From: Streptomyces sp. JH14
GTDB lineage: Bacteria; Actinomycetota; Actinomycetes; Streptomycetales; Streptomycetaceae
DNA length: 64,000 bases
Assembly (NCBI RefSeq): GCF_029428675.1
Contig: NZ_JAJNEL010000001.1
Coordinates: 6,386,001-6,450,000 of the forward strand
Reading direction: 5' to 3'
Shown here: positions 34,571-42,552 of the stretch, in pieces
How positions within the stretch are numbered: the stretch's first letter is position 1
Layout of the letters: each line of letters opens with the position of its first letter
Made by a program: the position numbers and the translations under genes
The notes under the pieces: model-generated
Told to the model about the DNA's origin: nothing
Databases searched by the model: none
The model's input: the letters and a program-made list of their open reading frames with translations, nothing else

Positions 34571-36352
34571 TCAGCGGCGGGCATATTCGCGGAAGCCGCG
34601 CCCCGTCTTGCGGCCGAGGCAGCCCGCGGCCACCAGATGCTCCAGCAGTGGTGCCGGGGCCAGGCCCGGGTCGCGGAACTCGCTGTGCAGCACCTTCTCG
34701 ATGGCGAGCGAGACATCGAGCCCGACGACGTCGAGGAGCTCGAACGGGCCCATCGGGTAGCCGCCGCCCAGCTTCATCGCGGCGTCGATGTCGTCGAGCG
34801 TCGCGTAGTGCTCGCCGACCATCTTGATCGCGTTGTTGAGGTACGGGAACAGCAGCGCGTTGACGATGAACCCGGCCCGGTCCCCGCAGTCCACCGGGTG
34901 CTTGCGGATCTTCCCGCACACCTCACGGACGGTGGCGTGGACGTCGTCCGCGGTGAGCACCGTACGGACCACCTCGACCAGCTTCATCGCGGGCGCCGGG
35001 TTGAAGAAGTGCATCCCGATGACGTCCTGCGGGCGTGAGGTGGCCCGCGCGCACGCCACGACCGGCAGCGACGACGTGGTGGTGGCGAGCACCGCACCCG
35101 GCTTGCAGACCTTGTCCAGCGTGGTGAACAGCTGCTGCTTGACCGCCAGGTCCTCGGCGACCGCCTCGACGGCGAGATCGACGTCGTCGAACGAGTCCAG
35201 CGAACCGGCCGTGGTGATGCGGCCGAGGGTCTCGTCCCGCGCCTCGGCCGTCAGCCGCCCCTTGGTGACCGAACGCTCCAGCGACTTGGCGATCCGGCCC
35301 TTCGCGATGTCCGCCTTCTCCTGGCTGCGGGCGGCGAGCACCACGTCGTAGCCGGCCTTCGCGAAGACCTCCGCGATGCCCGAGGCCATGGTCCCGGACC
35401 CGGCGACACCCACCGACCGCACGGTGCGTCCGGCCGCCGCTCCGGCGCTCTCCTGCGGCGTCTTCGCGTCCGGCACGACGGTCTGGCTGCCGGTCGCCGC
35501 GTACGTGTAGAAGCCGCGGCCCGACTTGCGGCCGGTCAGTCCGGCCTCGCTGAGCTGCTTGAGGATCGGGGCAGGGGCGTGCAGCCTGTCGTGCGACTCG
35601 GAGTACATCGCCTCCAGGACGGTACGGGCGGTGTCCACCCCGATCAGGTCGAGCAGGGCGAGCGGGCCCATCGGCAGCCCGCAGCCCAGCTTCATCGCCG
35701 CGTCGATGTCCTCACGGGAGGCATAGTTCGCCTCGTACATCGCGGCAGCCTGGTTGAGGTAGCCGAACAGCAGCCCGTCGGCCACGAACCCCGGCCGGTC
35801 GCCCACCGCGACCGGCTCCTTGCCCAGCTCGCGGGCGAGCTCCGTGACTGCCTCGACGGCCGGCGGCGCGGTCAGCACCGAGGAGACCACCTCGACCAGC
35901 TTCATCGCGGGCGCCGGGTTGAAGAAGTGCAGGCCGAGCACGCGCTCGGGGCGCAGGGACTCGGCGGCCAGCCGGGTCACCGACAGGGCGTTGGTGCCGG
36001 TCGCCAGGATCGCGGTGGGCGAGGTGATCGCGTCGAGCTCCCGGAAGACCTGCTGCTTGATCTCGTACGACTCGGGCACGACCTCGATGACGAGCTGCGC
36101 CTCCGCGGCGGCCTGCAGGTCGGAGAAGGTGCGGAACCGCGCGAGGACGTCGTGCCGCTCGTCCTCGGTGATCCGCCCCTTCTGCACGCTGCGGGCGGTG
36201 GAGGCCTCCAGGGCGGCGACGGCCTGGCGGGCGGCCGCCTCGCTGATGTCGATACCGATGACCTCGCGGCCGGCCCGGGCGAGGACCTCGGCGATGCCGG
36301 TGCCCATGGTGCCGAGACCGACGACGGCAATGGTGGAGAGAGGGGTGTCCAT
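34571..36352 (-). CDS. 3-hydroxyacyl-CoA dehydrogenase with two tandem complete domains
   Basis: A 593-residue fusion of two 3-hydroxybutyryl-CoA dehydrogenase units. Repeat 1 (residues ~6-285) starts IAVVGLGTMGTGIAEVLARAG; repeat 2 (~305-593) starts SVGVAGSGTMASGIAEVFAKAG. Both keep the dinucleotide fold, LHFFNPAPAMKLVEVV / MHFFNPAPAMKLVEVV with catalytic His, and the C-terminal GCGLPMGPLALLDLIG / GGGYPMGPFELLDVVG. A single-unit enzyme is about 285 residues. It interconverts 3-hydroxyacyl-CoA and acetoacyl-CoA with NAD(P), and could supply 3-hydroxybutyryl-CoA for crotonyl-CoA and thus the ccr operon. In Streptomyces such double enzymes are known. RBS TGGAG precedes ATG 36352. Confidence 0.92.
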   Translation of the reverse strand: MDTPLSTIAVVGLGTMGTGIAEVLARAGREVIGIDISEAAARQAVAALEASTARSVQKGRITEDERHDVLARFRTFSDLQAAAEAQLVIEVVPESYEIKQQVFRELDAITSPTAILATGTNALSVTRLAAESLRPERVLGLHFFNPAPAMKLVEVVSSVLTAPPAVEAVTELARELGKEPVAVGDRPGFVADGLLFGYLNQAAAMYEANYASREDIDAAMKLGCGLPMGPLALLDLIGVDTARTVLEAMYSESHDRLHAPAPILKQLSEAGLTGRKSGRGFYTYAATGSQTVVPDAKTPQESAGAAAGRTVRSVGVAGSGTMASGIAEVFAKAGYDVVLAARSQEKADIAKGRIAKSLERSVTKGRLTAEARDETLGRITTAGSLDSFDDVDLAVEAVAEDLAVKQQLFTTLDKVCKPGAVLATTTSSLPVVACARATSRPQDVIGMHFFNPAPAMKLVEVVRTVLTADDVHATVREVCGKIRKHPVDCGDRAGFIVNALLFPYLNNAIKMVGEHYATLDDIDAAMKLGGGYPMGPFELLDVVGLDVSLAIEKVLHSEFRDPGLAPAPLLEHLVAAGCLGRKTGRGFREYARR

Positions 36353-36708
36353 CACGGGACTCCAGGGATGAGTGACGACTGTGTGGGCGCACTGTGCGTA
36401 CGGATTCAGGTGGGGCCGCGAAGCCCAACCGGCGCATGGTGTGCGGGAATTGCGTGTCGTGGTGCCCAGGGCCGGGATGCGTGGAGCACGCCCGGACCGG
36501 GATGGGGGTGACGGACTCTGTCCCGGAGTCACGTCGCGCAAAGCTGCCGAACCGACAAGCACTCCGGGTGGCTGCGTCACCAGGCCACTGGAGTCGGCGG
36601 GGAGTGTGTCCCGCTCACATGAGCTTAACTGGTGGGTAACGAGCGCGCCAGTCCCGCATCGCTGTGGGCCCGCTCACACTCACCGTGCCCGCCGATAGGC
36701 TGACAGTC
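36353..36708. promoter_or_regulatory. Divergent promoter region between the dehydrogenase and HEAT-repeat genes
   Basis: 356 bases with two outward-facing starts. No gene or recognised operator seen; a TAGGCT-like -10 (36696-36701) lies just before the HEAT-repeat gene, which may be translated from a nearly leaderless transcript. Confidence 0.35.
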
Positions 36709-37287
36709 ATGGACGAGGAGTTCCGGTCGCTGGCCGACCGGCTGGCGGACGAGGCGGGGGAGTCGGCGGCGTACCGCAGGCTGCTCGCCACCGAGGACGA
36801 CGAAGAGCTGGCCCGGGTCCTCGTGGAGCGCGAACATCCGCTCTGGGCGCGCGAGATCGCCGCGTTCCGGCTCGGCTGCAGCGGCGACGGACGCGCCTTC
36901 GAAGCGCTGGTCCTGCTGCTCAACCACCGTGACCCGGAGCGCTGTGTCTCCGCGGCGCACGCCCTGGTGCGCCTGGGTGATCCGCGCACTCCCCGGGCCG
37001 CCGCCGCCCTGGCGACGAACACCTTGCGCACCGCGTACGCCCTGCACCCGGTGCGGCTGCTCACCGCGCTCGGGGCCCCGGAGTCCGTGCCGGCGCTGAT
37101 GAGTACCCTGCGGCGGCTCCTGGCTCCGGACGATCCGCACTGGCGGGTCGCGCTCGCCTGCGTGGAAGGGCTCGGACAGCTCGGGGATCAGCAGGCCCGC
37201 CCGCTCCTGGAGGCGGCGCTGCCTCACCCGCGGCTGGGCGGCGCGGCGCGGGAAGCCCTCAGCCGGCTGAGGGAGCAGAAGGCGTGA
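36709..37287 (+). CDS. HEAT-repeat protein
   Basis: A 192-residue, wholly helical protein with HEAT/PBS-lyase-type repeats (AREIAAFRLGCSGDGRAFEALVLLL, CVSAAHALVRLGDPRTPRAAAAL, VALACVEGLGQLGDQQARPLLEAAL). Such repeats form an alpha solenoid for protein binding. No catalytic residues are expected. The function is unknown. The putative -10 element ends only seven bases before the ATG. The 3' end overlaps the end of the convergent acetyltransferase gene by 29 bases. Confidence 0.85.
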   Translation: MDEEFRSLADRLADEAGESAAYRRLLATEDDEELARVLVEREHPLWAREIAAFRLGCSGDGRAFEALVLLLNHRDPERCVSAAHALVRLGDPRTPRAAAALATNTLRTAYALHPVRLLTALGAPESVPALMSTLRRLLAPDDPHWRVALACVEGLGQLGDQQARPLLEAALPHPRLGGAAREALSRLREQKA

Positions 37288-37837
37288 GGGCGCGTACGTA
37301 CCGAATCTCCGGCACGAGTACGCCGTCCACCTCGAAAGGCTCCTCGGCGCCGTCGGGGAGGAAACCCGCGCGTTCGTAGAAACGGCGCGCCGGGGCGTTC
37401 TCCTTCAGTACCCAGAGCGCCAGGTCCGGGAAGCCGTCCGCGGTGGCGCGGGTGAGCATCTCCGTCATCAGGGCGCGGCCGACCCCGGTCCCGATGTGCT
37501 CGGGCAGCACATAGATCGCGTACAGCTCGCCCCGTTCCAGGCGCCTGCCGTTCTCGCGGTACGGGCCGTAGCAGGCCCAGCCGATCACTCCCGGGCCCGG
37601 CCGCTCGGCCACCACGTTCACGACCGTGTTGCCCTCGGCGAAGAATCCGCGGCGCCGTTCCGCGTCCTCGGCGATGTCCATGGCGTCCAGATGCGACTGC
37701 GGCATCAGCCCGGCGTAGGCGGCCTGCCAGCCGCGCACCCGGACCGTCGCGACGGCCTCGCAGTCGTCGACGGTCATGGGCCGGACGGACAGGCCGGGGG
37801 CGTACGCGGAAGTGGTCCGTGTGGTCATACGGACCAT
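37259..37837 (-). CDS. GNAT-family N-acetyltransferase
   Basis: A 192-residue acetyltransferase of the RimI-like type. The segments VRPMTVDDCEAVATVRVRGWQAAYAG, LYAIYVLPEHIGTGVGRALMTEML (acetyl-CoA loop Q/R-x-x-G-x-G/A equivalent HIGTGVGRAL) and LWVLKENAPARRFYERAGF are typical. The substrate is unknown. The ATG at 37837 is used; MTTRTTSAY three codons later is equally possible. It is convergent with, and overlaps, the HEAT-repeat gene. Confidence 0.9.
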   Translation of the reverse strand: MVRMTTRTTSAYAPGLSVRPMTVDDCEAVATVRVRGWQAAYAGLMPQSHLDAMDIAEDAERRRGFFAEGNTVVNVVAERPGPGVIGWACYGPYRENGRRLERGELYAIYVLPEHIGTGVGRALMTEMLTRATADGFPDLALWVLKENAPARRFYERAGFLPDGAEEPFEVDGVLVPEIRYVRALTPSAPSAG

Positions 37838-37906
37838 GGTGGCGTACGCCCCCTGAAGGCCTGCGGCCGGGATACCGGTTCCGGGGCCGGGAGCCGGCGG
37901 ATGCCG

Positions 37907-39508
37907 TCAGCCGCGGAAGCCGAGCATGCCGTGCAGCGTGGCGCCCGCGGGGTCCGCCGCAGCGCTCCGTGCCGACTTCGCCGACGCCTCGGCAGGCTCC
38001 GGCTTCGGGTCGGGCGACTTCGCGCACACCGCGTCCGCGTCGGAGCTGCTGCCGCCGCCGCGCGGGACGATGCCCTTGTCGAGGTAGTCCGCCAAGTACC
38101 CGTCCAGGCACGCGTTGCCGCTCAGCGTGATGCCGTGATTGCCGCCGCCCTGTTCGACGACGAGGCTGGAGCCGTCGAGCCTGCGGTGCATGGTCACCCC
38201 GCCCTCGTACGGTGTCGCCGCGTCCTCCGTGGCCTGGAAGAGCAGCACCGGCGGGAGCGCCTCGTTGGAGACCCGCACCGGGTTGAGCGGCTCGACCGGC
38301 CAGGACGTGCACGGCGCGTTGTACCAGGCGTTGTTCCAGGTGAAGAACGGCGCCTTCGCGTGCACCCGCCAGCTGTCGTTGCGCCACGTGTTCCAGTCGC
38401 GCGTCCACGGGGCGTCGCGGCACTGCACGGCGGTGTAGACCGAATAGCCGTTGTCCTTCTCGGCGTCGACGGCGCCGAGCTTCTTGTACGCGTCGACGAG
38501 CGCGTTCTGGTCCTTGTCGTTCACGTACCTGGCGAACGCGTTCGCCAGGTACGGCCAGTACCCGTTGTAGTAGCCGCCCGGCAGGAACGTGTCCTCCAGC
38601 TCGCTCGCGCCGATCTTCCCGCCCGCGGGCTTCTGCCTGACCGCCTCGCGCATCCGGTACCAGGCGGCCTCGACCTCCGCAGGGTCGCTGCCGAGCCGGT
38701 ACGTCGAGCTGTGCGCGGCGACCCAGGCGGCGAACGCCTTCTGCCGGGCGTCGAACGCGTAGTCCTGGCCGATGTTGTCGTCGTACCAGACCCCGTCCGG
38801 GTCGACGTTCGAGTCGAGTACCAGGCGCCGCACCCGCACCGGGTACAGCTTGGCGTACACCGCGCCCAGATAGGTGCCGTAGGAGTACCCGAAGTAGTTG
38901 AGCTGCTGGGAGCCGAGGGCCTGCCGGATCACATCGAGGTCCTTGGCGGTGCTGATCGTGTCCATGTACGGCAGCAGATCGGGGTACTTGCTGCCGCACG
39001 CCGCGGCGAAGGACGCGGCGCGGTCGCGGTTGGCCTGCTCGTCCTCGGGGTCCAGCGGCACCGAGTCGGGGCGCATCGGCTGGAAGTACTTCGGTACGCA
39101 GTTCAGCGCCGGGGAACTCTTCCCCACCCCTCGTGGGTCGAAGCCGATCACGTCGTACTGCGCGGCGACCTTCTCGGGCAGCGTGCCCGCCACGAAGCCG
39201 GCCATCGCGAGCCCACTGCCGCCGGGGCCGCCCGGGTTGACGAGCAGCGGGCCCTGGGAGGTCTTCGCGGTGTGCGGGATCCGGGACAGGGCGAGAGTGA
39301 TGCTCCTGCCCGACGGGTCGTCATGATCGAGCGGCGTACGCACGGTTGAGCACTGCAGCCTCGGGTACTTCTTGGTGCCGCAGGCGGTCCAGTGGAGCGG
39401 CGCGGCAGGCGGCGCGGCTGCCTCGGCGGTCGCCGCGGACGGTGCGGCGGTCACCAGACCGGCGAGCGTCGCACCGACGGCGAACAGAATTCCTGAACGG
39501 TTCGTCAT
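37907..39508 (-). CDS. Secreted alpha/beta-hydrolase, tripeptidyl aminopeptidase (Tap)-like
   Basis: A 533-residue exported hydrolase. It has a signal peptide (MTNRSGILFAVGATLAGLVTAAPSAATAEA), the oxyanion loop NPGGPGGSG, the DVIGFDPRGVGKSSP strand, nucleophile elbow GYSYGTYLG, Asp in LFQATEDAATPYEGG and His in GGGNHGIT. A TAP-like C-terminal lid domain is present, with paired cysteines. The family removes tripeptides from protein N-termini outside the cell; Streptomyces uses it in mycelial protein turnover and in subtilisin-inhibitor processing. A good RBS (GGGAGG) precedes ATG 39508. Confidence 0.92.
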   Translation of the reverse strand: MTNRSGILFAVGATLAGLVTAAPSAATAEAAAPPAAPLHWTACGTKKYPRLQCSTVRTPLDHDDPSGRSITLALSRIPHTAKTSQGPLLVNPGGPGGSGLAMAGFVAGTLPEKVAAQYDVIGFDPRGVGKSSPALNCVPKYFQPMRPDSVPLDPEDEQANRDRAASFAAACGSKYPDLLPYMDTISTAKDLDVIRQALGSQQLNYFGYSYGTYLGAVYAKLYPVRVRRLVLDSNVDPDGVWYDDNIGQDYAFDARQKAFAAWVAAHSSTYRLGSDPAEVEAAWYRMREAVRQKPAGGKIGASELEDTFLPGGYYNGYWPYLANAFARYVNDKDQNALVDAYKKLGAVDAEKDNGYSVYTAVQCRDAPWTRDWNTWRNDSWRVHAKAPFFTWNNAWYNAPCTSWPVEPLNPVRVSNEALPPVLLFQATEDAATPYEGGVTMHRRLDGSSLVVEQGGGNHGITLSGNACLDGYLADYLDKGIVPRGGGSSSDADAVCAKSPDPKPEPAEASAKSARSAAADPAGATLHGMLGFRG

Positions 39509-39696
39509 ATGGCCTCCCGTGGTGGGGGGAACGCGGCTGCGCGTGGCACAGCCCCCGCCGCATGCTCCCCACATTCGGGGGCGGAAGGACATGTTCTGGG
39601 GAGAGTTGACCCATTTGCCCGCTCTCGGTCCGCACGGGCCCGATGCAGGGCCCGCGCTGCCACGGCCCCGCCCGGGTCCTGCGTCGGACCGCCGAC

Positions 39697-40722
39697 TCAG
39701 AGCAGGGTCAGCTGGGTGGGGGCGGAGCCGTCCGCCGGCGACTGCGGCTCCTGCTGCACGGGGATCCGGCGGGCCTCGCCCCGGCGCGCCGGACCGATCC
39801 CGTACTCGGCCGCAAGCTCGTGCACCCGGCGGGTGATGGCCCGCTGGTACCAGGTGGGTGCGTACGACCCGTCCGCGTACATCCGCTCGTAACGCCGCAC
39901 CAGCTGCGGGTGGTGCCGGCCGAGCCACTGCATGAACCACTCGCGGGCGCCGGGCCGCAGGTGGAGTACGAGCGGGGTCACCGAGCTCGCCCCGGCCTCG
40001 GCGATCGCCCGGACCGTGGCGCGCAGTTGCTCCGGGCGGTCGCCGAGGAACGGGATGACGGGCGCCATCAGGACGCCGCAGTCGATGCCGTTCTCGCTCA
40101 GCGTGCGCACGACGTCGAGGCGGCGCTCGGGGGAGGGGGTTCCGGGTTCGACCGTGCGCCACAGCTCGGCGTCGACGAAGCCGACCGAGACGGAGATGCC
40201 GACCTCGGTGACCTCCGCGGCCTGCCGCAGCAGCTCCAGGTCGCGCAGGACGATCGTGCCCTTGGTGAGGATCGAGAAGGGGTTCGCGTGGTCGCGGAGC
40301 GCCTCGATGATGCCGGGCATCAACCGGTAGCGGCCCTCGGCGCGCTGGTAGCAGTCGACATTGGTGCCCATCGCGATGTGCGCGCCGTGCCACCGGCCGG
40401 AGGCGAGGTGGCGGCGGAGCAGTTCGGGAGCATTGATCTTGACGACGATCTGCGAGTCGAAGCCGAGCCCGGTGTCGAGGTCCAGATAGCTGTGGGTCTT
40501 GCGGGCGAAGCAGTAGACGCAGGCGTGCGTGCAGCCCCGGTACGGGTTCACGGTCCATTCGAACGGCATCCGCGACGCGCCCGGTACCCGGTTCACGATC
40601 GAGCGGGCCCGGATCTCATGGAAGGTGATCCCCCGGAACTCGGGGGTGTCCGAGTTGTCATCAATAGTGTATGAGAGTCCCAGCTGGCCTGGCGTTCCCT
40701 CTCTCAAGCTGTCCCAGCGCAT
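39697..40722 (-). CDS. Rv2578c-type radical SAM protein with element-supplied 5' end
   Basis: A 341-residue radical SAM enzyme with the 4Fe-4S motif CTHACVYC, followed by FARKTHSYLDLD, and C-terminal segments typical of the Rv2578c/SplB-like group. The substrate is unknown; the Mycobacterium member is part of the LexA (SOS) regulon. The first ~30 codons (MRWDSLREGTPGQLGL...NSD) differ from the native ones found at 44106-44197 (MRWDNLVENTRG...TFD), because a serine-integrase element is inserted at codon ~31. The chimeric gene is in frame and has a LexA box at 40761-40772, so expression is probably preserved. ATG 40722 is chosen as it aligns with the native start. Confidence 0.9.
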   Translation of the reverse strand: MRWDSLREGTPGQLGLSYTIDDNSDTPEFRGITFHEIRARSIVNRVPGASRMPFEWTVNPYRGCTHACVYCFARKTHSYLDLDTGLGFDSQIVVKINAPELLRRHLASGRWHGAHIAMGTNVDCYQRAEGRYRLMPGIIEALRDHANPFSILTKGTIVLRDLELLRQAAEVTEVGISVSVGFVDAELWRTVEPGTPSPERRLDVVRTLSENGIDCGVLMAPVIPFLGDRPEQLRATVRAIAEAGASSVTPLVLHLRPGAREWFMQWLGRHHPQLVRRYERMYADGSYAPTWYQRAITRRVHELAAEYGIGPARRGEARRIPVQQEPQSPADGSAPTQLTLL

Positions 40723-40760
40723 GGGCGCTCCCATAGTTGTCGGTGTTCGCATTCAAAATA

Positions 40761-40772
40761 GAACACCCGTTC
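40761..40772 (-). promoter_or_regulatory. LexA (SOS) box carried by the element, upstream of the radical SAM gene
   Basis: GAACACCCGTTC fits the actinobacterial SOS box GAAC-N4-GTTC, 39 bases before ATG 40722. The surrounding minus-strand sequence (GGGAACGGGTGTTCTATTTT) closely matches that around 44231-44242. Confidence 0.8.
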
Positions 40773-40805
40773 CCATGCGGGGTCAAGCTCGTCCCGGGCA
40801 TGAAG

Positions 40806-40834
40806 AAGGCCCCGCAGCCGAAGCCGGGGGCCTT
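40806..40834. terminator. Terminator between the GntR-type gene and the radical SAM promoter
   Basis: AAGGCCCC (40806-40813) pairs with GGGGCCTT (40827-40834). It shields the SOS promoter from element transcription. Confidence 0.6.
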
Positions 40835-40897
40835 GTTTCGTGGGGCAACGCGGGGGCTGGGATGTCAGTCACGACGCTTCGGCCCTGCCGACGGCCG

Positions 40898-41122
40898 TTA
40901 ACGCAGGACGTAACTCCCAGCGCCCAGGACGGTGCGGAGGCGTCCCTCCTCACGCAGGGCCACGACTGCCTTCTGGACCGTGGACTGGGTTACCCCGTAC
41001 TCCGCTGCCAGCGGGACTGTTCCGGGGAACCGCTCGCCTGGCGCCCACTCGCCGGCATCGAGGCGGCGGCGGAGGTCGTCGGCCACCTGGGGCCAGACGG
41101 GTACAGAGCGATCAAGGTCCAT
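40898..41122 (-). CDS. GntR-type winged-helix DNA-binding protein, no effector domain
   Basis: A 74-residue protein that is only a GntR winged helix: VPVWPQVADDLRRRLDAGEWAPGERFPGTVPLAAEYGVTQSTVQKAVVALREEGRLRTVLGAGSYVL. Typical GntR regulators continue with a ligand domain of 100 or more residues, absent here. Short GntR proteins such as KorSA of pSAM2 control integrative elements of Streptomyces. The divergent promoter region with the gene at 41251 contains the palindrome TACCGCGGTA (41156-41165), a candidate operator. Probable role: repressor of element genes. Confidence 0.85.
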   Translation of the reverse strand: MDLDRSVPVWPQVADDLRRRLDAGEWAPGERFPGTVPLAAEYGVTQSTVQKAVVALREEGRLRTVLGAGSYVLR

Positions 41123-41250
41123 GTCACAAGCGTGTGCGGTTATGCGTCAGCGGGCTACCGCGGTACCGCGTAAGCGCGTAAGGTCGGAGATGAAAGCGCC
41201 CCGGCGACGCAGCGAACGTCCCGGGGCTGGCTGCCTACAAGGAGGCGACG
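41123..41250. promoter_or_regulatory. Divergent promoter/operator region of the serine-integrase element
   Basis: Holds the palindrome TACCGCGGTA (41156-41165) and a direct repeat GCGTAA (41168-41181 area), then the strong ribosome site AAGGAGG before GTG 41251. Likely controlled by the adjacent GntR-type protein. Confidence 0.5.
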
Positions 41251-41631
41251 GTGGACATCATAGAGACCTGCGGCGACGAAGCCCCCGTCCCTGCGGACCA
41301 CTCCAGGGACGCCCTGATGGAGCTGGCAGCCGACTGCTGTCTGGCCCCCGGGCATGACGGTAGCCACCACAACGGCTATGCCTGGTGGTCCAAGCCGGAC
41401 CAGGCGCCCCAGAAGGACCGCAGCACGTTCGGGAAGACCGTGGCCGACAGGGCGGATTTCCTGACGGCGATGCTGGGTGACATCAGTTCCGAGTCTGCTG
41501 ATGTGGTCTTCGGAGCGGTGGTGTTGTCGGTGCTGGCCCTGGGCGTGGACGCGTCGGACGCCGATGTACTGGCTGACGCATTGCTCACGCTGGACGGGCT
41601 GTTCGACGCGTTCCCGGCGGTGACGTCATGA
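41251..41631 (+). CDS. Element protein of unknown function, 126 residues
   Basis: GTG start with the strong site AAGGAGG eight bases upstream. The protein has a Cys/His-containing N-terminal part (ALMELAADCCLAPGHDGSHHNG, a possible metal site of the type found in small phage proteins) and a hydrophobic helical C-terminus (VVFGAVVLSVLALGVDASDADVLADALL). No family recognised. Its stop overlaps the start of the next small gene by 4 bases (ATGA), so the two form an operon within the element. Confidence 0.75.
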   Translation: MDIIETCGDEAPVPADHSRDALMELAADCCLAPGHDGSHHNGYAWWSKPDQAPQKDRSTFGKTVADRADFLTAMLGDISSESADVVFGAVVLSVLALGVDASDADVLADALLTLDGLFDAFPAVTS

Positions 41632-42058
41632 GCGACGCACCCAGGCCCCTCCTGACGCTGCGGGTCAGCCGGGATGGCGGGAAGACCTGGGGCGCGCGGA
41701 CTGCATTCACGTCCGCTGACAATCTCTCGCCGCTCCTCACGGGTATTTGGCCCCCGTGCCGTTGCCGTCGCTGCAAGAAGGACGGAGAGGCCCGCGGCCA
41801 GTAGTGGCCGCCCTGGCCACGACAGCGGCCACAACGACAAAGGCCCTGGCCACTCCCGAGATTGGGAGCGGTCAGGGCCTTCGGTGTGTCCGGCCAGACC
41901 GGCCACCAGGCCAGTGCCGGCCGGACAGCGGCAGCGAAGCGGACAGGCCGCGCGGCCAGGAAGTTGGACCAGGAGGACGTCGTCGTCTGCTGTCCATGCG
42001 ATCTGACCTGGAACTTTCGGGTGACGCGCGGCGTGACCTGGGGAGTGGCGTCGTTCAT
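41585..42058 (-). CDS. Uncertain reading frame with a good ribosome site
   Basis: AAGGAG lies eight to nine bases before ATG 42058, and the first ~70 codons (MNDATPQVTPRVTRKFQVRS..., ALAWWPVWPDTPKALTAP) read like a real protein. However, the frame runs on through the hairpin at 41839-41882 and over two plus-strand genes. The real gene may be frameshifted or end before the hairpin. I cannot assign a family. Confidence 0.3.
   Translation of the reverse strand: MNDATPQVTPRVTRKFQVRSHGQQTTTSSWSNFLAARPVRFAAAVRPALAWWPVWPDTPKALTAPNLGSGQGLCRCGRCRGQGGHYWPRASPSFLQRRQRHGGQIPVRSGERLSADVNAVRAPQVFPPSRLTRSVRRGLGASLMTSPPGTRRTARPA
41628..41804 (+). CDS. Small element protein, 58 residues
   Basis: ATG overlapping the preceding stop opens a 58-codon frame: MSDAPRPLLTLRVSRDGGKTW...WPPCRCRRCKKDGEARGQ. 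The N-terminal part resembles BNR-like small proteins of Streptomyces phages and integrative elements; the C-terminus has a CxCRRC cluster that may bind metal. Its function is unknown. It ends shortly before a strong bidirectional hairpin. Confidence 0.65.
   Translation: MSDAPRPLLTLRVSRDGGKTWGARTAFTSADNLSPLLTGIWPPCRCRRCKKDGEARGQ
41839..41882. terminator. Bidirectional hairpin between convergent element genes
   Basis: AAAGGCCCTGGCCACTCCC pairs, with one or two mismatches, with GGGAGCGGTCAGGGCCTT, forming a stem of about 18 bp between plus- and minus-strand element genes. Confidence 0.6.
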
Positions 42059-42552
42059 CGGGGTAGTCTCCTTGCTGGTTCTTGGATGGGGTTGTGAACG
42101 CTCCTTGAGCAGGCACGGCGACGACCCGGGCCGACTGGCTGTCGACCCGGGCTGTCTCACCCATCCCGAAAGGAGCCGTGCGGAGTTGACCGGTCCGCAC
42201 CCCGGAGTCTGGGATCGCAAATGGGCCTGCCACGACAGCGCGACGCATCCGACCCCCAGCTGCCAGGCAAGGGAAGGAGCGCGCGCCTGCCGAGACAGGC
42301 CCACGGGAGGACGTTGGTTACCGGCTGTCCTCGTTGCCGGAGATCTTCGGAGGATGCGCGGGCGGAGTGCTTGGCAGCTGCCGCGCTGTCGGTGGCGCTG
42401 AACCGCGCCGTCATCACTGACCGGGGAGGACGTGAGAAACCCTCGCGGTACTAGACCGGTGAGGGTGCCACCTGCCGCAGGAAACCCCAGGTCAGCGGCA
42501 CAACGAAGGGGCCGACCCCGGCGGGCCAGCCCCACGTCTGCGCTGTCGGCGG
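42059..42552. other. Element region without a confident gene
   Basis: Several short overlapping frames exist; the best is plus-strand 42221-42454, whose second half (GCPRCRRSSEDARAECLAAAALSVALNRAV) looks protein-like with a CxxC pair, but without a ribosome site. The inverted pair GACCCGGGC at 42126-42155 may be a hairpin. No function can be given. Confidence 0.35.
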
